A stretch of 64,000 nucleotides of DNA from contig NZ_CP058559.1 in assembly GCF_014467015.1 (NCBI RefSeq), positions 2,790,001 through 2,854,000 of the forward strand. Reading direction: 5' to 3'. Both the position numbers and the translations under genes were made by a program. Below the pieces are notes generated by a model. It was not told the DNA's origin. It saw only the letters and a list, made by a program, of their open reading frames with translations, and did not search any database. This document shows, piece by piece, positions 7,570 to 15,935 of this stretch (positions within the stretch are counted from its first letter, which is position 1; the number at the start of each line of letters is the position of its first letter). This stretch comes from Alkalicella caledoniensis (GTDB lineage: Bacteria; Bacillota; Proteinivoracia; Proteinivoracales; Proteinivoracaceae).

Positions 7570-9318
7570 ATGGAAAGAACACATTATTGTGGAAACGTAA
7601 CTGAAGAGTTTATTGGCCAAAAAGTAAGTATTAAAGGATGGGTAGCTAAACGACGTGACCTGGGAAGCCTAATATTTTTGGACCTAAGGGACAGAGAAGG
7701 AATAGTGCAATGTGTAATAAACAACGATAACCCAGAGGCATTTCAAGTAGGAGAGAAAATTAGGGGAGAATATGTCGTAGAAGTTGTAGGGGAAGTAGTG
7801 GAAAGAAGTTCTGCAAATCCTAACATCAAAACAGGAAAAATAGAGATCATCGTTGAAAAAATTAACATTCTAAACACCGCAAACACAACTCCATTTTATA
7901 TAACTGATGAGTCAGATGTAGACCCTAACCTAAGGTTGAAACATCGTTACCTAGACCTAAGAAGGCCGAAGATGCTCAACAACCTCATGGTCAGAAGTAA
8001 AACCGCTAAAGTTATGAGGGACTACCTAGACAACCATGGCTTTGTTGAAGTAGAAACACCTATCCTAACTAAAAGTACTCCAGAGGGTGCTAGGGATTAT
8101 GTTGTACCAAGTCGTATTTCCCCAGGTTCTTTTTATGCCCTACCTCAATCCCCACAATTATTTAAACAATTACTTATGGTATCTGGTTTAGACAGGTACT
8201 ATCAAATAGCTCGCTGTTTCAGGGATGAAGACCTAAGGGCTGATAGACAACCTGAATTTACTCAGGTCGATATTGAGGTATCTTTCCCTTCAAGGGATAG
8301 CTTCTTCACCTTAATGGAAGGATTAGTGAAAGATGTCTTTAGTAAAGTAAAAGGTGTGGAAATTCAAACACCATTTAAACACATGGACTATCAAGAGGCC
8401 ATGAACAAATACGGTTCTGACAAACCAGATACACGTTTTGGTTTAGAGATAAACGACATATCAGAAATAGTTAAAGGTTCAGAATTCAAGGTATTTGCTT
8501 CACCCCTATCATCAGGAGGTACAGTTCGAGCAATAAAAGCATCAAGCACAGAAGGATTTAGCCGTAAGGAAATAGATGAGTTAACAGATTTCGTAAAAAG
8601 GTATGGTGCCAAAGGACTAGCTTGGATTGCAATAAAGGGTGGAGAAGTAAAGTCTCCAATAGCTAAATTCCTATCAGAAGAAGAGCTACAAGGAATTATA
8701 ACCCAAATGGAAGCAACAGATGGAGATACTATTCTAATAGTTGCAGATACCATTAAAGTAACCTTACAATCCCTAGGGGCGTTGAGAATACACATAGCTA
8801 AAAAGCTAAATCTGATTGACAACAAATTAATGAAGTTCCTATGGGTGGTAAACTTCCCAATGTTTGATTACGATGAAGAAGAAGATAGATATGTTGCTGC
8901 ACATCATCCATTTACATCACCATTGGCAGAAGATGTCCACCTATTGGACACAGACCCTACAAAAGTAAGGGCAAATGCGTATGACATGGTATATAACGGA
9001 CAAGAGATAGCTGGAGGAAGTATAAGGATTCATGAAGATGAAATTCAAAAGAAAGTATTCAAAGCCATAGGTCTAACTGAAGAAATGGCACAAGAGAAAT
9101 TCGGTTTCTTACTTGAAGGCTTAAGCTTTGGAGCTCCCCCCCATGGAGGAATTGCCTTCGGTTTTGATAGACTAATAATGGAAATGGTAGACACAGAAAA
9201 TATAAGGGACGTAATAGCATTTCCGAAAACAACAAGCGCATCAGACCTAATGACCCAGGCACCATCAACAATAGATGAAAAACAACTGGAAGAATTGAAG
9301 ATAGAGACGGTAAAGTAG
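7570..9318 (+). CDS. aspS: Aspartyl-tRNA synthetase
   Basis: A 582-residue class II synthetase that charges tRNA-Asp in the cytoplasm. It has the N-terminal OB-fold anticodon-binding domain (residues 1-105), the motif 2 segment FRDEDLRADRQPEFTQ, a GAD insertion domain (about 290-420) and motif 3 GIAFGFDRL near residue 535. This is the full bacterial-type architecture. ATAAAAGGAG lies ahead of the ATG. It is controlled by the upstream Asp T-box. Many Clostridia have hisS just before aspS; none is present here. Whether the enzyme also charges tRNA-Asn cannot be told from the sequence alone. Confidence 0.97.
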   Translation: MERTHYCGNVTEEFIGQKVSIKGWVAKRRDLGSLIFLDLRDREGIVQCVINNDNPEAFQVGEKIRGEYVVEVVGEVVERSSANPNIKTGKIEIIVEKINILNTANTTPFYITDESDVDPNLRLKHRYLDLRRPKMLNNLMVRSKTAKVMRDYLDNHGFVEVETPILTKSTPEGARDYVVPSRISPGSFYALPQSPQLFKQLLMVSGLDRYYQIARCFRDEDLRADRQPEFTQVDIEVSFPSRDSFFTLMEGLVKDVFSKVKGVEIQTPFKHMDYQEAMNKYGSDKPDTRFGLEINDISEIVKGSEFKVFASPLSSGGTVRAIKASSTEGFSRKEIDELTDFVKRYGAKGLAWIAIKGGEVKSPIAKFLSEEELQGIITQMEATDGDTILIVADTIKVTLQSLGALRIHIAKKLNLIDNKLMKFLWVVNFPMFDYDEEEDRYVAAHHPFTSPLAEDVHLLDTDPTKVRANAYDMVYNGQEIAGGSIRIHEDEIQKKVFKAIGLTEEMAQEKFGFLLEGLSFGAPPHGGIAFGFDRLIMEMVDTENIRDVIAFPKTTSASDLMTQAPSTIDEKQLEELKIETVK

Positions 9319-9319
9319 G

Positions 9320-9416
9320 ATTTAGGAGTTAGGAGTTAGGAGTTAGGGGTTAGGGTGAGTAATAAGAAATAAGCAACGAACCAACTAATTAACTCACCAA
9401 CTCACCACTAACTAAA
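9320..9416. repeat. Short tandem AGGAGTT repeats with inverted continuation
   Basis: Three to four imperfect 7-8 bp units of the TTAGGAG/TTAGGGG type run from 9321 to 9357. About 25 bp later comes CTCACCAACTCACCACTAAC, roughly the reverse complement of the same motif. Low-complexity intergenic DNA; no function is evident. Confidence 0.5.
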
Positions 9417-9423
9417 GTAATTC

Positions 9424-9452
9424 TTGCTTTTTGCCAGCATTTGGTGTAAAAT
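9424..9452 (+). promoter_or_regulatory. Probable promoter of the zinc-ribbon gene
   Basis: TTGCTT (9424-9429) and TAAAAT (9447-9452) are separated by 17 bp, about 115 bp before the start codon. Confidence 0.5.
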
Positions 9453-9569
9453 ATATAAGGGTTAATATCTAAGGCTCTTTTCGTAGGATAACATTATGAA
9501 TCTCTTGTACTCGTAAAGCCCTAAGTCCAAAGCCGAAGTTAATCCAACAATTATAAGGAGGGTTTTCCG

Positions 9570-9866
9570 ATGTACAATGACAAAAACCTAGCATGTAAAG
9601 ATTGCCAAGCAGAATTTGTTTTCTCAGCTTCAGAACAACAGTTTTATGCAGAAAAAGGTTTCGAAAATGAGCCAGCACGCTGCCCACAATGTAGAGCAGA
9701 GAAAAAAGCTCAAAGAAACAACAGAAACTCTAGACCACAAAACAACAGCAGAGGTCAAAGAGAATTATTTGACGTAGTTTGTTCAGAGTGTGGAACAGAT
9801 ACAAAAGTTCCATTTAGACCAACTGGTGACAAACCAGTTTACTGTAGAGACTGCTTCAACAAGTAA
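9570..9866 (+). CDS. Small zinc-ribbon protein with CxxC-x17-CxxC domain
   Basis: A 98-residue cytoplasmic protein with two zinc-binding modules: CKDC...CPQC (residues 9-42) and CSEC-17 residues-CRDC (residues 73-96). The linker is rich in Asn, Arg and Gln. This fits the family known only as probable zinc-ribbon or CxxC-x17-CxxC proteins. AAGGAGG precedes the ATG, and it has its own promoter and terminator, so it is a monocistronic gene. Function is unknown; binding to RNA, ribosomes or protein is possible but not shown. Confidence 0.85.
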   Translation: MYNDKNLACKDCQAEFVFSASEQQFYAEKGFENEPARCPQCRAEKKAQRNNRNSRPQNNSRGQRELFDVVCSECGTDTKVPFRPTGDKPVYCRDCFNK

Positions 9867-9874
9867 ATATTAAA

Positions 9875-9905
9875 CTAAAGTAGGCCATTGGCCTACTTTT
9901 TTTTA
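9875..9905 (+). terminator. Intrinsic terminator
   Basis: AAGTAGGCC / GGCCTACTT with loop ATT, followed by a run of eight T. Confidence 0.85.
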
Positions 9906-9950
9906 TGTCTCTATTTTGTTGTAAAAATTAAAAGACGCCCTAAGCGCCTT

Positions 9951-10232
9951 TTAAACAAAACTTGTTTTAATCTTTTTCATTAAGTCATGTACAATATTTG
10001 ATCCCCTAGAAATAATCAAACCAGTAATGAAAAAATCCAAAACTGGGACACTAGTATGTATTTCTAAAACCTTTAAAATACCAGTATTTGTTGTGAAACA
10101 AACCACTAGACCTAAGATTATGGAGACAAACTGAGTCCTAGAACCCCTTATAAAAGGAATAGAAGATTTAATAATTTCAGTTGTTAACTCAACCAATAGG
10201 GACAATATCAACACTGTGGATATGGTTTCCAC
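9951..10232 (-). CDS. Small integral membrane protein, unknown function
   Basis: A 93-residue hydrophobic protein with about three membrane segments (residues ~5-22, 33-52 and 62-76) and a basic C-terminus (MKKIKTSFV). The start is GTG with AAGGTGGTGG upstream on the minus strand. I do not recognise the family; the size and topology resemble holin-like or other small membrane proteins, but there is no specific motif. It stands alone between the zinc-ribbon gene and the peptidase operon. Confidence 0.6.
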   Translation of the reverse strand: METISTVLILSLLVELTTEIIKSSIPFIRGSRTQFVSIILGLVVCFTTNTGILKVLEIHTSVPVLDFFITGLIISRGSNIVHDLMKKIKTSFV

Positions 10233-10352
10233 AAAACCACCACCTTCTAATATTTTCCCTATATCTTTATTCTAGTAGCATAACAAATATGACATATCAA
10301 AGATTATCCCAATGATATCAAAATCCAGACAAAAAAGGATAAGCACAGTGGC

Positions 10353-11501
10353 TTATCCTAACAAATCTTGTATAACATCAATATAAATCTTAGTACAATC
10401 CAAGATCTCGGAAATCAGTCCAAACTCATTAGACTGATGTAAATTCTTTCCTGAAGGCCCAAAGGTAATAGTAGGAATATTGCCGATGGTAACTAGAAAG
10501 TTACTATCGCAAACTGACTTATCGTAGGATAATTCAATTTCTTTACCTGTAACATTTCTAAAATTTTTCACTACACTTTTCACAATAGGCAAATTCTCGT
10601 CGATAACAAAACTTTCCATATAAGGAAGGGGTCTATGGACTAATGTTACTTCAACCTTACCCTGAAGGCCAATAGACTTAGCAGCATTTAGTATTTGATC
10701 CCTACAGGTATCAAAACTCTCACCAGGCACCACATATCGATCAACTAAAAGATCACATTTATCTGGTACACTTAAAGTATTTTTTATACCACCTTCAATA
10801 TGCCTGATACACCAGGTACCTTCACCAATTTTAGGATGAACTAAAGTTGGTAGCTGCTCAATAGCTATAGCTAGCTTAGATGCACTTATAACTGCGTTCT
10901 CACCAACATTTGGATATCTGCTGGCGTGCCCAGTTTTACCTTTAACTGAAACATTAATACTATACCTACCTCTAAAGCCAACGGCTGCATCTGTAAACCT
11001 GCACTCTGCCATAATAGCCATATCAGCTTTTAATCCATGTTCAGTAAGCAGATTATAAGTACCCCTAGACTGAACCTCTTCATCGGAAACAAAGGCCACA
11101 GTTATATCACCTTGAAGCTTAACATTGTTCTCTTTAATATAACGCAAAGTTTCGATGATAGATGCTAGGCCACCTTTCATGTCACAGGCCCCCAAACCAT
11201 AAACCTTATCGCCTTCTATTGTGGGAGTAAAAGGATCAGTGTTCCAGCCACTAGCCACATCAACTGTGTCCATATGCCCTGTTAGAAGTAGAGTAGGACC
11301 TTCGCCCAAGCCTTGGCCTTTCAGCACAGAGTAAATGGAAGGGCTATTTTTGCTATTTTCATAATAAGTATATTTTACCTCTAGCCCTAGATCCTTAAGA
11401 CACTTTGCAAGATAATCAGCTAAAGCTTGCTCGTTCCCACTAACGCTTTTAACTCTAATCAACTCATAATAAGTTTCCAGCAGTCTTGTTTGATTAAGCA
11501 C
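10353..11501 (-). CDS. M20 family metallopeptidase / deacylase (ArgE/DapE type)
   Basis: A 382-residue cytoplasmic hydrolase of the ArgE/DapE/ACY1 family, which removes acyl groups from amino acids or cleaves small peptides with two metal ions. The metal and catalytic motifs TGHMDTVD (~residue 77), GACDMKGG (~107) and DEEVQSRGT (~143) are present, with a dimerisation domain (~185-290) between the two catalytic parts. The gene overlaps the upstream carrier gene by 8 bp and so belongs to the lysine-riboswitch transcript. That suggests a substrate linked to lysine or diaminopimelate, such as an acylated or peptide-bound lysine. This is inference; the family alone does not fix the substrate. Confidence 0.85.
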   Translation of the reverse strand: MLNQTRLLETYYELIRVKSVSGNEQALADYLAKCLKDLGLEVKYTYYENSKNSPSIYSVLKGQGLGEGPTLLLTGHMDTVDVASGWNTDPFTPTIEGDKVYGLGACDMKGGLASIIETLRYIKENNVKLQGDITVAFVSDEEVQSRGTYNLLTEHGLKADMAIMAECRFTDAAVGFRGRYSINVSVKGKTGHASRYPNVGENAVISASKLAIAIEQLPTLVHPKIGEGTWCIRHIEGGIKNTLSVPDKCDLLVDRYVVPGESFDTCRDQILNAAKSIGLQGKVEVTLVHRPLPYMESFVIDENLPIVKSVVKNFRNVTGKEIELSYDKSVCDSNFLVTIGNIPTITFGPSGKNLHQSNEFGLISEILDCTKIYIDVIQDLLG

Positions 11502-12906
11502 TTAAAGTATCCACCTCCTGATGAGTTTCTACAGTAGCTATTTTAAAGTTAGTAACAATATAGATTAATCCGAAAACTAAGCCCAAGTAGGTCATTGGAG
11601 CATATAAGAAAAACTTACCAGTTTCTACACCAAGGGTATCAACTATAAAAACACCTGTAACACTCCAAGGAACAATAGGTGCCAAAGCAGTTCCAGTATC
11701 CTCTAAAGTACGGGAAAGATTTTTCGGATGTAAACCAAAACGACTATATAGAGGTTTTAAAATAGGTCCTAAAACTGAAAATGTTACGTAGTAACTACCA
11801 GTTACCAAGAACATCAGACCATGTAAAGAGAAACTCGATAACATAATTGCTTTGCCGCTTTTGGCAACGGACTTAATATAGTTAATCAATATGCCAATAA
11901 CCCCTGCAGTTCTTAAGGGAGAGCCAAAGATAACTGCACCAATTAACAATGCAACTGTTCCTAACATACTTCTTAACCCACCGCGTATTAACATGCTATC
12001 AACAATACCAACACCAGTACTTTGAGAATAGCCACCATTTAAAGCAGATGCGATAGTTAGAAGTCTATCACTAAAAGAGCCAGTGGTCTGAAATATAAAA
12101 GCTAGAACTGACCCGAAAATTATACCAACTGCAAAAACCGGTAAAGTAGGGTACTTTTTATAAATCAAGAACAGTACCAAAATAGGTGGTAGTAGTAAGA
12201 CAGGGTTTAAAGTAAAAGTATTTTCCAGTGTGGATAAAATCAAGTCAAGGCTTTCTCCAGATACACTACCACTGCTAAAACGAAAACCCAATATGGTATA
12301 TAGACCCAAGGATATAACAAAACCAGGAATTGTTGTGTAAAGCATATATTTAATATGATCAACGAGTTCAACGTCTGACACTGCTGCAGCTAAGACAGTT
12401 GTATCTGAAAGAGGAGATAACTTATCCCCGAAAATAGCACCCACAACTATTGCCCCTGCTGTCATGTGTAAGGGAACACCTAAACCTGTAGAAACACCCA
12501 TAAGGGCAACACCTACTGTGCTAATAGTTCCCCAAGATGTTCCTGCCATAACTGACATGGCTGCACAAATTAACGCTGCAGAGATTAAAAAGGTAGATGG
12601 AGTAAGAATTTTCAAACCATAATAAACCATCAAAGGAACAGTGCCAGCTAATATCCAAGCACCAACCAACATACCTACTGATAATAATATTAAAATAGCT
12701 GGGAACATAGATCTTAAATTATCATATATATCATTTTGTATATCATCCCACTTTATCCCCCAAGCCATGGACAAAGCAATGGTAACCATACCTGCGAAAA
12801 TCAATACAATGACAGATGGGGCTTTGACAACTAAAACACCTGTGAAAATAATGAAGAAAGATAAAAATAATAAGGTTAAAGCTTTAGCAACATTTAATTT
12901 AGACAT
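11494..12906 (-). CDS. NhaC-family antiporter, probable lysine carrier
   Basis: A 470-residue membrane protein with about eleven hydrophobic segments and the conserved NhaC-family stretches MAGTSWGTISTVG and FGDKLSPLSDTTVLAAA. The family was named for Na+/H+ antiport. Members behind lysine riboswitches have been predicted in comparative studies to carry lysine (LysW type). Here the gene is the first one after an L-box leader, so lysine or a related amine is the likely substrate. ATG 12906 is preceded by AAAGGAGTG; an upstream in-frame ATG at 12942 lies in the terminator region and is unlikely. It is followed by the overlapping M20 peptidase gene. Confidence 0.85.
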   Translation of the reverse strand: MSKLNVAKALTLLFLSFFIIFTGVLVVKAPSVIVLIFAGMVTIALSMAWGIKWDDIQNDIYDNLRSMFPAILILLSVGMLVGAWILAGTVPLMVYYGLKILTPSTFLISAALICAAMSVMAGTSWGTISTVGVALMGVSTGLGVPLHMTAGAIVVGAIFGDKLSPLSDTTVLAAAVSDVELVDHIKYMLYTTIPGFVISLGLYTILGFRFSSGSVSGESLDLILSTLENTFTLNPVLLLPPILVLFLIYKKYPTLPVFAVGIIFGSVLAFIFQTTGSFSDRLLTIASALNGGYSQSTGVGIVDSMLIRGGLRSMLGTVALLIGAVIFGSPLRTAGVIGILINYIKSVAKSGKAIMLSSFSLHGLMFLVTGSYYVTFSVLGPILKPLYSRFGLHPKNLSRTLEDTGTALAPIVPWSVTGVFIVDTLGVETGKFFLYAPMTYLGLVFGLIYIVTNFKIATVETHQEVDTLSA

Positions 12907-12931
12907 TAACAACACTCCTTTTTTATTGTAA

Positions 12932-12962
12932 TAAAAAAGCACCTAACGAAAAGTTAGGTGCT
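12932..12962 (-). terminator. Terminator of the lysine riboswitch
   Basis: On the minus strand AGCACCTAAC / GTTAGGTGCT form a stem followed by six T. This is the expression platform, located 26 bp before the carrier start codon. Confidence 0.85.
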
Positions 12963-12974
12963 AAAATAGCACTT

Positions 12975-13197
12975 ATAAACCCCTCCCTAATCTGCCCATG
13001 ACGAGATAGCACTCCAACGTGTAACTGGCAATCACTACGTTGACAGCCCTACACCTTTTCGATGTAGGTCCAGCTTGAGGTTTTGGTTCCTCAAACTTCG
13101 GCGATGGCTCCTTTTACCTAAAATCATAAGCTTCCGACTTCATTTGGGTTACTTATAGACATCGCGCCTCTACCTCACCCAGTGGGATGAGGATTTA
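12975..13197 (-). promoter_or_regulatory. Lysine riboswitch (L-box)
   Basis: Read on the minus strand the leader contains the L-box landmarks in order: GGTGAGGTAGAGGCGCGA, AGTAACCC, GAAGTCGGAAGCTTATG, GGAGCCATCGCCGAAG, AGCTGG, GGGCTGTC and TTGGAGTGCTATC. It ends in an intrinsic terminator. High lysine is expected to stop transcription of the carrier and M20 genes. Confidence 0.92.
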
Positions 13198-13218
13198 ATA
13201 TTTAATTGTATGTTAACA

Positions 13219-13248
13219 AAAATATCACAACACTACTTTCTTTGTCAA
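13219..13248 (-). promoter_or_regulatory. Promoter of the lysine-riboswitch operon
   Basis: On the minus strand TTGACA (13243-13248) and TATTTT (13219-13224) are separated by 18 bp, just upstream of the L-box. Confidence 0.6.
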
Positions 13249-13291
13249 TACTAAATTTTCAATTTAATATTAAACTTTCCTCAGATTTCCC

Positions 13292-13321
13292 TTGGATATT
13301 ACCCAACAGTTATGATAAAAT
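13292..13321 (+). promoter_or_regulatory. Promoter of 6S RNA
   Basis: TTGGAT (13292-13297) and TAAAAT (13316-13321) are separated by 18 bp. A start about seven bases downstream falls at the predicted 5' end of the RNA. Confidence 0.6.
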
Positions 13322-13327
13322 ATAGTT

Positions 13328-13505
13328 AAGAGCCCTACTGTGTTCGAAAAAATCGTATGTTTTGAGCCAACACTAATTTTGCGGGACTGATGCTCCTTTT
13401 ATGGCATATACGCCCCTTTTTAAGGGGACATATAAAGTAAGAGGGCAAAGACCCACCTGCTGAGGCAGGTTCAAAACTGCGATCAACCCGGCATGGTGGG
13501 GAATT
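13328..13505 (+). ncRNA. ssrS: 6S RNA
   Basis: About 178 nt. The ends form a terminal stem: CCCTACTGTGTTCG (from 13333) pairs over at least twelve positions, counting G-U, with CGGCATGGTGGGG (13489-13501). The 3' half contains TTCAAAACTGCGATCAACCCGG, close to the conserved AAAACTGCGA segment of known 6S RNAs; a GC-rich hairpin ACCTGCTGAGGCAGGT lies before it. A promoter and terminator bracket it and no ORF is credible. 6S RNA binds the housekeeping RNA polymerase holoenzyme. Confidence 0.8.
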
Positions 13506-13522
13506 TTTGAGTAAATCCACCC

Positions 13523-13555
13523 CCACAACTTGCTGTGGGGGTTAGATTTTTGTAA
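13523..13555 (+). terminator. Intrinsic terminator of 6S RNA
   Basis: CCCCCACAA / TTGTGGGGG-type stem (CCCCCACA with TGTGGGGG, loop ACTTGC), followed by TTAGATTTTTG. Confidence 0.75.
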
Positions 13556-13873
13556 AGAACACACCTCAAGCTACGGAAAGTTTCCCCAAAGTTTCAGCTA
13601 TGGAAACCCACATAAGTACAGGAGTTCAATGTTTAATCATTTGTAGGGGGTGTGCCTCGTGCCACCCTGACCAACAAAACGTGTCCAAAATCTCCACTAA
13701 TTAAATTTTTTTATACACAAGAGAACACAAATATATGACACTGATAACACGGAAAATATTTATAAAAAGATGTCACTGAAGGGTTTAAGCCACAAAAAAA
13801 CCAGATAAATAAAAGAATCTGTCTTCACTGTACTAAAAAATAACTATAACAAATAAAAAGGTGGTGCCGATAT
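13556..13873. other. Intergenic region with one GTAG palindrome
   Basis: No gene is seen. It holds a GTAG-headed imperfect palindrome (13643-13672, listed separately) and a short stretch near 13740-13755 (GATAACACGGAAAA) that recurs in two other intergenic regions of the window. Confidence 0.5.
13643..13672 (+). repeat. GTAG-headed REP-like palindrome, second family, copy 1
   Basis: GTAG is followed by GGGGTGTGC-CTCGT-GCCACCC-TGACC, an imperfect palindrome. The same plan (GTAG, GGGG, loop with a CCGT/TTGT/TCGT core, CCTGACC-like end) recurs at 36686 and 49604. Confidence 0.6.
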
Positions 13874-14632
13874 ATGAAACAACATAGATTTGCAAGAACT
13901 GAAATGCTAATAGGAACAGAAAACCTAGAAAAACTTAAAAACAGCGCTGTTATAATATTTGGTGTGGGAGGAGTAGGATCATACAGTGTAGAAGCCTTAG
14001 CTAGGGCAGGAGTGGGAAAACTTCGTCTAGTGGACTTTGATGATATCTGTCTAACCAACAGCAACAGGCAACTACATGCCCTTAAAAACACCGTTGGCAA
14101 AATAAAAGTAGACGTAATGGCAGAAAGAGCAAAATTAATAAACCCAGATATTGAAGTAGAAGCAGTGAAAGAATTCTACACCATAGAAAATGGAGAAGAA
14201 CTGCTTTCAGGTGAATTTGATTATGTAATAGATGCCATAGATACAATAACAGCAAAGCTACACCTCATTGAAACATGTGTAAAAAGGGGGGTGCCTGTTA
14301 TATCTTCAATGGGAGCTGGTAATAAACTACGCCCAGAACTTCTTGAAATTGTGGATATATCTGAGACATCATTTTGTCCCCTTGCAAGGGTTATGCGTAA
14401 GGAATTAAAAAAACGTGGAATCCACAAAGGTGTAGAAGTAGTGTACTCTCAAGAATTTCCCAGAAAGCCAATTATGGAGGGAGATTGTAAAAACAACTGT
14501 ATATGCCCCGGTGGTGATGGGCACTGTACTAAGAAAAGACAGATACCAGGCAGCATATCATTTGTACCCTCAACTGTTGGACTTCTAATGGCAGGAAGAG
14601 TAGTAAACAGAATCATAGGCGAAATTGACTAA
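13874..14632 (+). CDS. tcdA: tRNA threonylcarbamoyladenosine dehydratase (TcdA)
   Basis: A 252-residue E1-like protein of the ThiF/MoeB superfamily. Known TcdA (YgdL/CsdL) uses ATP to cyclise t6A37 to ct6A in tRNAs. The nucleotide-binding motif GVGGVGSYSVEALARAG is near residue 31, then DFDDICLTNSNRQ, and a Cys-rich loop CKNNCICPGGDGHC near residue 205. Length matches the family. AAGGTGGTG precedes the ATG. It stands as the first gene of a short plus-strand run with the RseC-like gene, about 70 bp apart. Confidence 0.9.
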   Translation: MKQHRFARTEMLIGTENLEKLKNSAVIIFGVGGVGSYSVEALARAGVGKLRLVDFDDICLTNSNRQLHALKNTVGKIKVDVMAERAKLINPDIEVEAVKEFYTIENGEELLSGEFDYVIDAIDTITAKLHLIETCVKRGVPVISSMGAGNKLRPELLEIVDISETSFCPLARVMRKELKKRGIHKGVEVVYSQEFPRKPIMEGDCKNNCICPGGDGHCTKKRQIPGSISFVPSTVGLLMAGRVVNRIIGEID

Positions 14633-14702
14633 TATAATAAGATTTGATAAACTTTGATTATATAAAATTTAATCAAACAGTTTAAATGGAGGGAGAGTTT
14701 CC

Positions 14703-15146
14703 ATGAAACAAGTTGGAATAATAACTAACCTTGAAGGGGAATTAGCAGAGGTAGAAGTACAAAGACATACTGCATGTAAAAAATGTGGGGGTTGTGGCCT
14801 TGGAACTAAAAACTCCAATAAAGTAAAGGTGAAAAATCCTGTTAACGCAGAAATAGGAAATAAAGTATATATAGACATGGCAGACATAGGGGTACTAAAA
14901 GCGGCGGCTATTATGTATATGATTCCTTTGGCAGCACTGGTTATAGGATTTATGTTTTCATATTACGGAGCTCAACACTTCGGTTACGTAGATACAAAAG
15001 AGCTATGGGGCTTAGGCTTTGGATTTGCCTTCCTAATAGGCTCATTCATACTGATTCGCAAGTTTGAGCCTAAACTAAGTCTAAACACCTTATACGGTCC
15101 TAAGATTCTAAGGGTAATAGGTGACGAAGAAATAATAGAAGAATAA
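14703..15146 (+). CDS. RseC/MucC-type membrane redox protein
   Basis: A 147-residue protein with an N-terminal soluble part containing CKKCGGCG (~residue 24), followed by two membrane segments (~residues 65-85 and 95-115) and a short cytoplasmic tail. This is the layout of the RseC/MucC (SoxR-reducing) family, in which the Cys cluster probably carries an Fe-S centre and members help keep redox sensors or Rnf-linked systems reduced. GGAGGGAG precedes the ATG. No rnf or sigma-E genes are nearby, so the partner is unknown. Confidence 0.85.
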   Translation: MKQVGIITNLEGELAEVEVQRHTACKKCGGCGLGTKNSNKVKVKNPVNAEIGNKVYIDMADIGVLKAAAIMYMIPLAALVIGFMFSYYGAQHFGYVDTKELWGLGFGFAFLIGSFILIRKFEPKLSLNTLYGPKILRVIGDEEIIEE

Positions 15147-15149
15147 CAA

Positions 15150-15186
15150 AAAGAGAGTAATTCCACATGGAATTACTCTCTTTATT
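15150..15186. terminator. Terminator between RseC-like gene and tupC
   Basis: AGAGAGTAATTCC / GGAATTACTCTCT with loop ACAT, followed by TTATT. It sits between two convergent genes and could serve the plus strand. Confidence 0.75.
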
Positions 15187-15221
15187 ATCCCTTTTTCACA
15201 TGACACGGAAGACACGTCCCC

Positions 15222-15932
15222 CTAAAGTATCAAATCCCCGCCAACAAATCTACGTGTAATCTCATTAGTTGGGTTTTTCAGCACCATCTCTGCCCCCCCA
15301 GACTCGACGACCTTACCCTGATGCATGAAAATTACCTTATCTGCAGTACGCCTAGCCTGACTAATATTATGGGTAACCCACACAAAAGTGGTTCCATAAT
15401 TCTTATTTGTCTGGGTCACTAACTTCTCCATAAGTAAAGTAGAAACAGGATCAATACTTGCCGTGGGCTCATCAAGTAATACTAGTTCGGGTCTAAAAAC
15501 TAAACCCCTAGCTAGAGCAACCTTTTGAGCTTCACCACCAGACAAAGTAGAGGCCCGCTGACTCTTAATATCATGTAAATCCAAAATACCCAACAGTTCA
15601 TCCACCCGTGAACCAATATCCCACTTGCTGAACCCCCGAATTTTTAAGGGGTAGGCAATATTTTCGTAAACATTCAAGTTCATCATATAGGGTTTCTGAA
15701 ATAAAAGAGTGATTCTTTTCCTCACATCATCGTCAAATACAGAATCATTGTATAGAACTTTACCAGAAGATGCATTATCAATACCAGCTAGTATCCTTAT
15801 TAAAGTGCTTTTACCTGCACCATTTGGTCCAATAATTGAGTATATACTGCCACTTTTAATATTAGCTTTTGGTAAATCCAAAACTTTTTTGTCATTATAT
15901 ATTCTAGTCAAATTTAATATAGATAAGTTCAT
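15222..15932 (-). CDS. tupC: Tungstate ABC transporter, ATP-binding protein
   Basis: A 236-residue ABC ATPase that powers uptake through TupB. It has Walker A GPNGAGKST (~residue 35), signature LSGGEAQKVALARGL (~residue 129) and Walker B LVLLDEPTASID. It lies a few bases after tupB and is the last gene of tupABC. The family assignment rests mainly on TupA; the ATPase alone could equally be molybdate- or phosphate-type. Confidence 0.88.
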   Translation of the reverse strand: MNLSILNLTRIYNDKKVLDLPKANIKSGSIYSIIGPNGAGKSTLIRILAGIDNASSGKVLYNDSVFDDDVRKRITLLFQKPYMMNLNVYENIAYPLKIRGFSKWDIGSRVDELLGILDLHDIKSQRASTLSGGEAQKVALARGLVFRPELVLLDEPTASIDPVSTLLMEKLVTQTNKNYGTTFVWVTHNISQARRTADKVIFMHQGKVVESGGAEMVLKNPTNEITRRFVGGDLIL

Positions 15933-15935
15933 TTT

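Noticed and set aside
8391-8825. 144-codon minus-strand frame inside aspS
   Set aside because: It is the antisense shadow of a well-conserved synthetase gene.
13335-13564. Two 63-codon minus-strand frames over the 6S RNA
   Set aside because: They cover the RNA stems and have no RBS or recognisable product.
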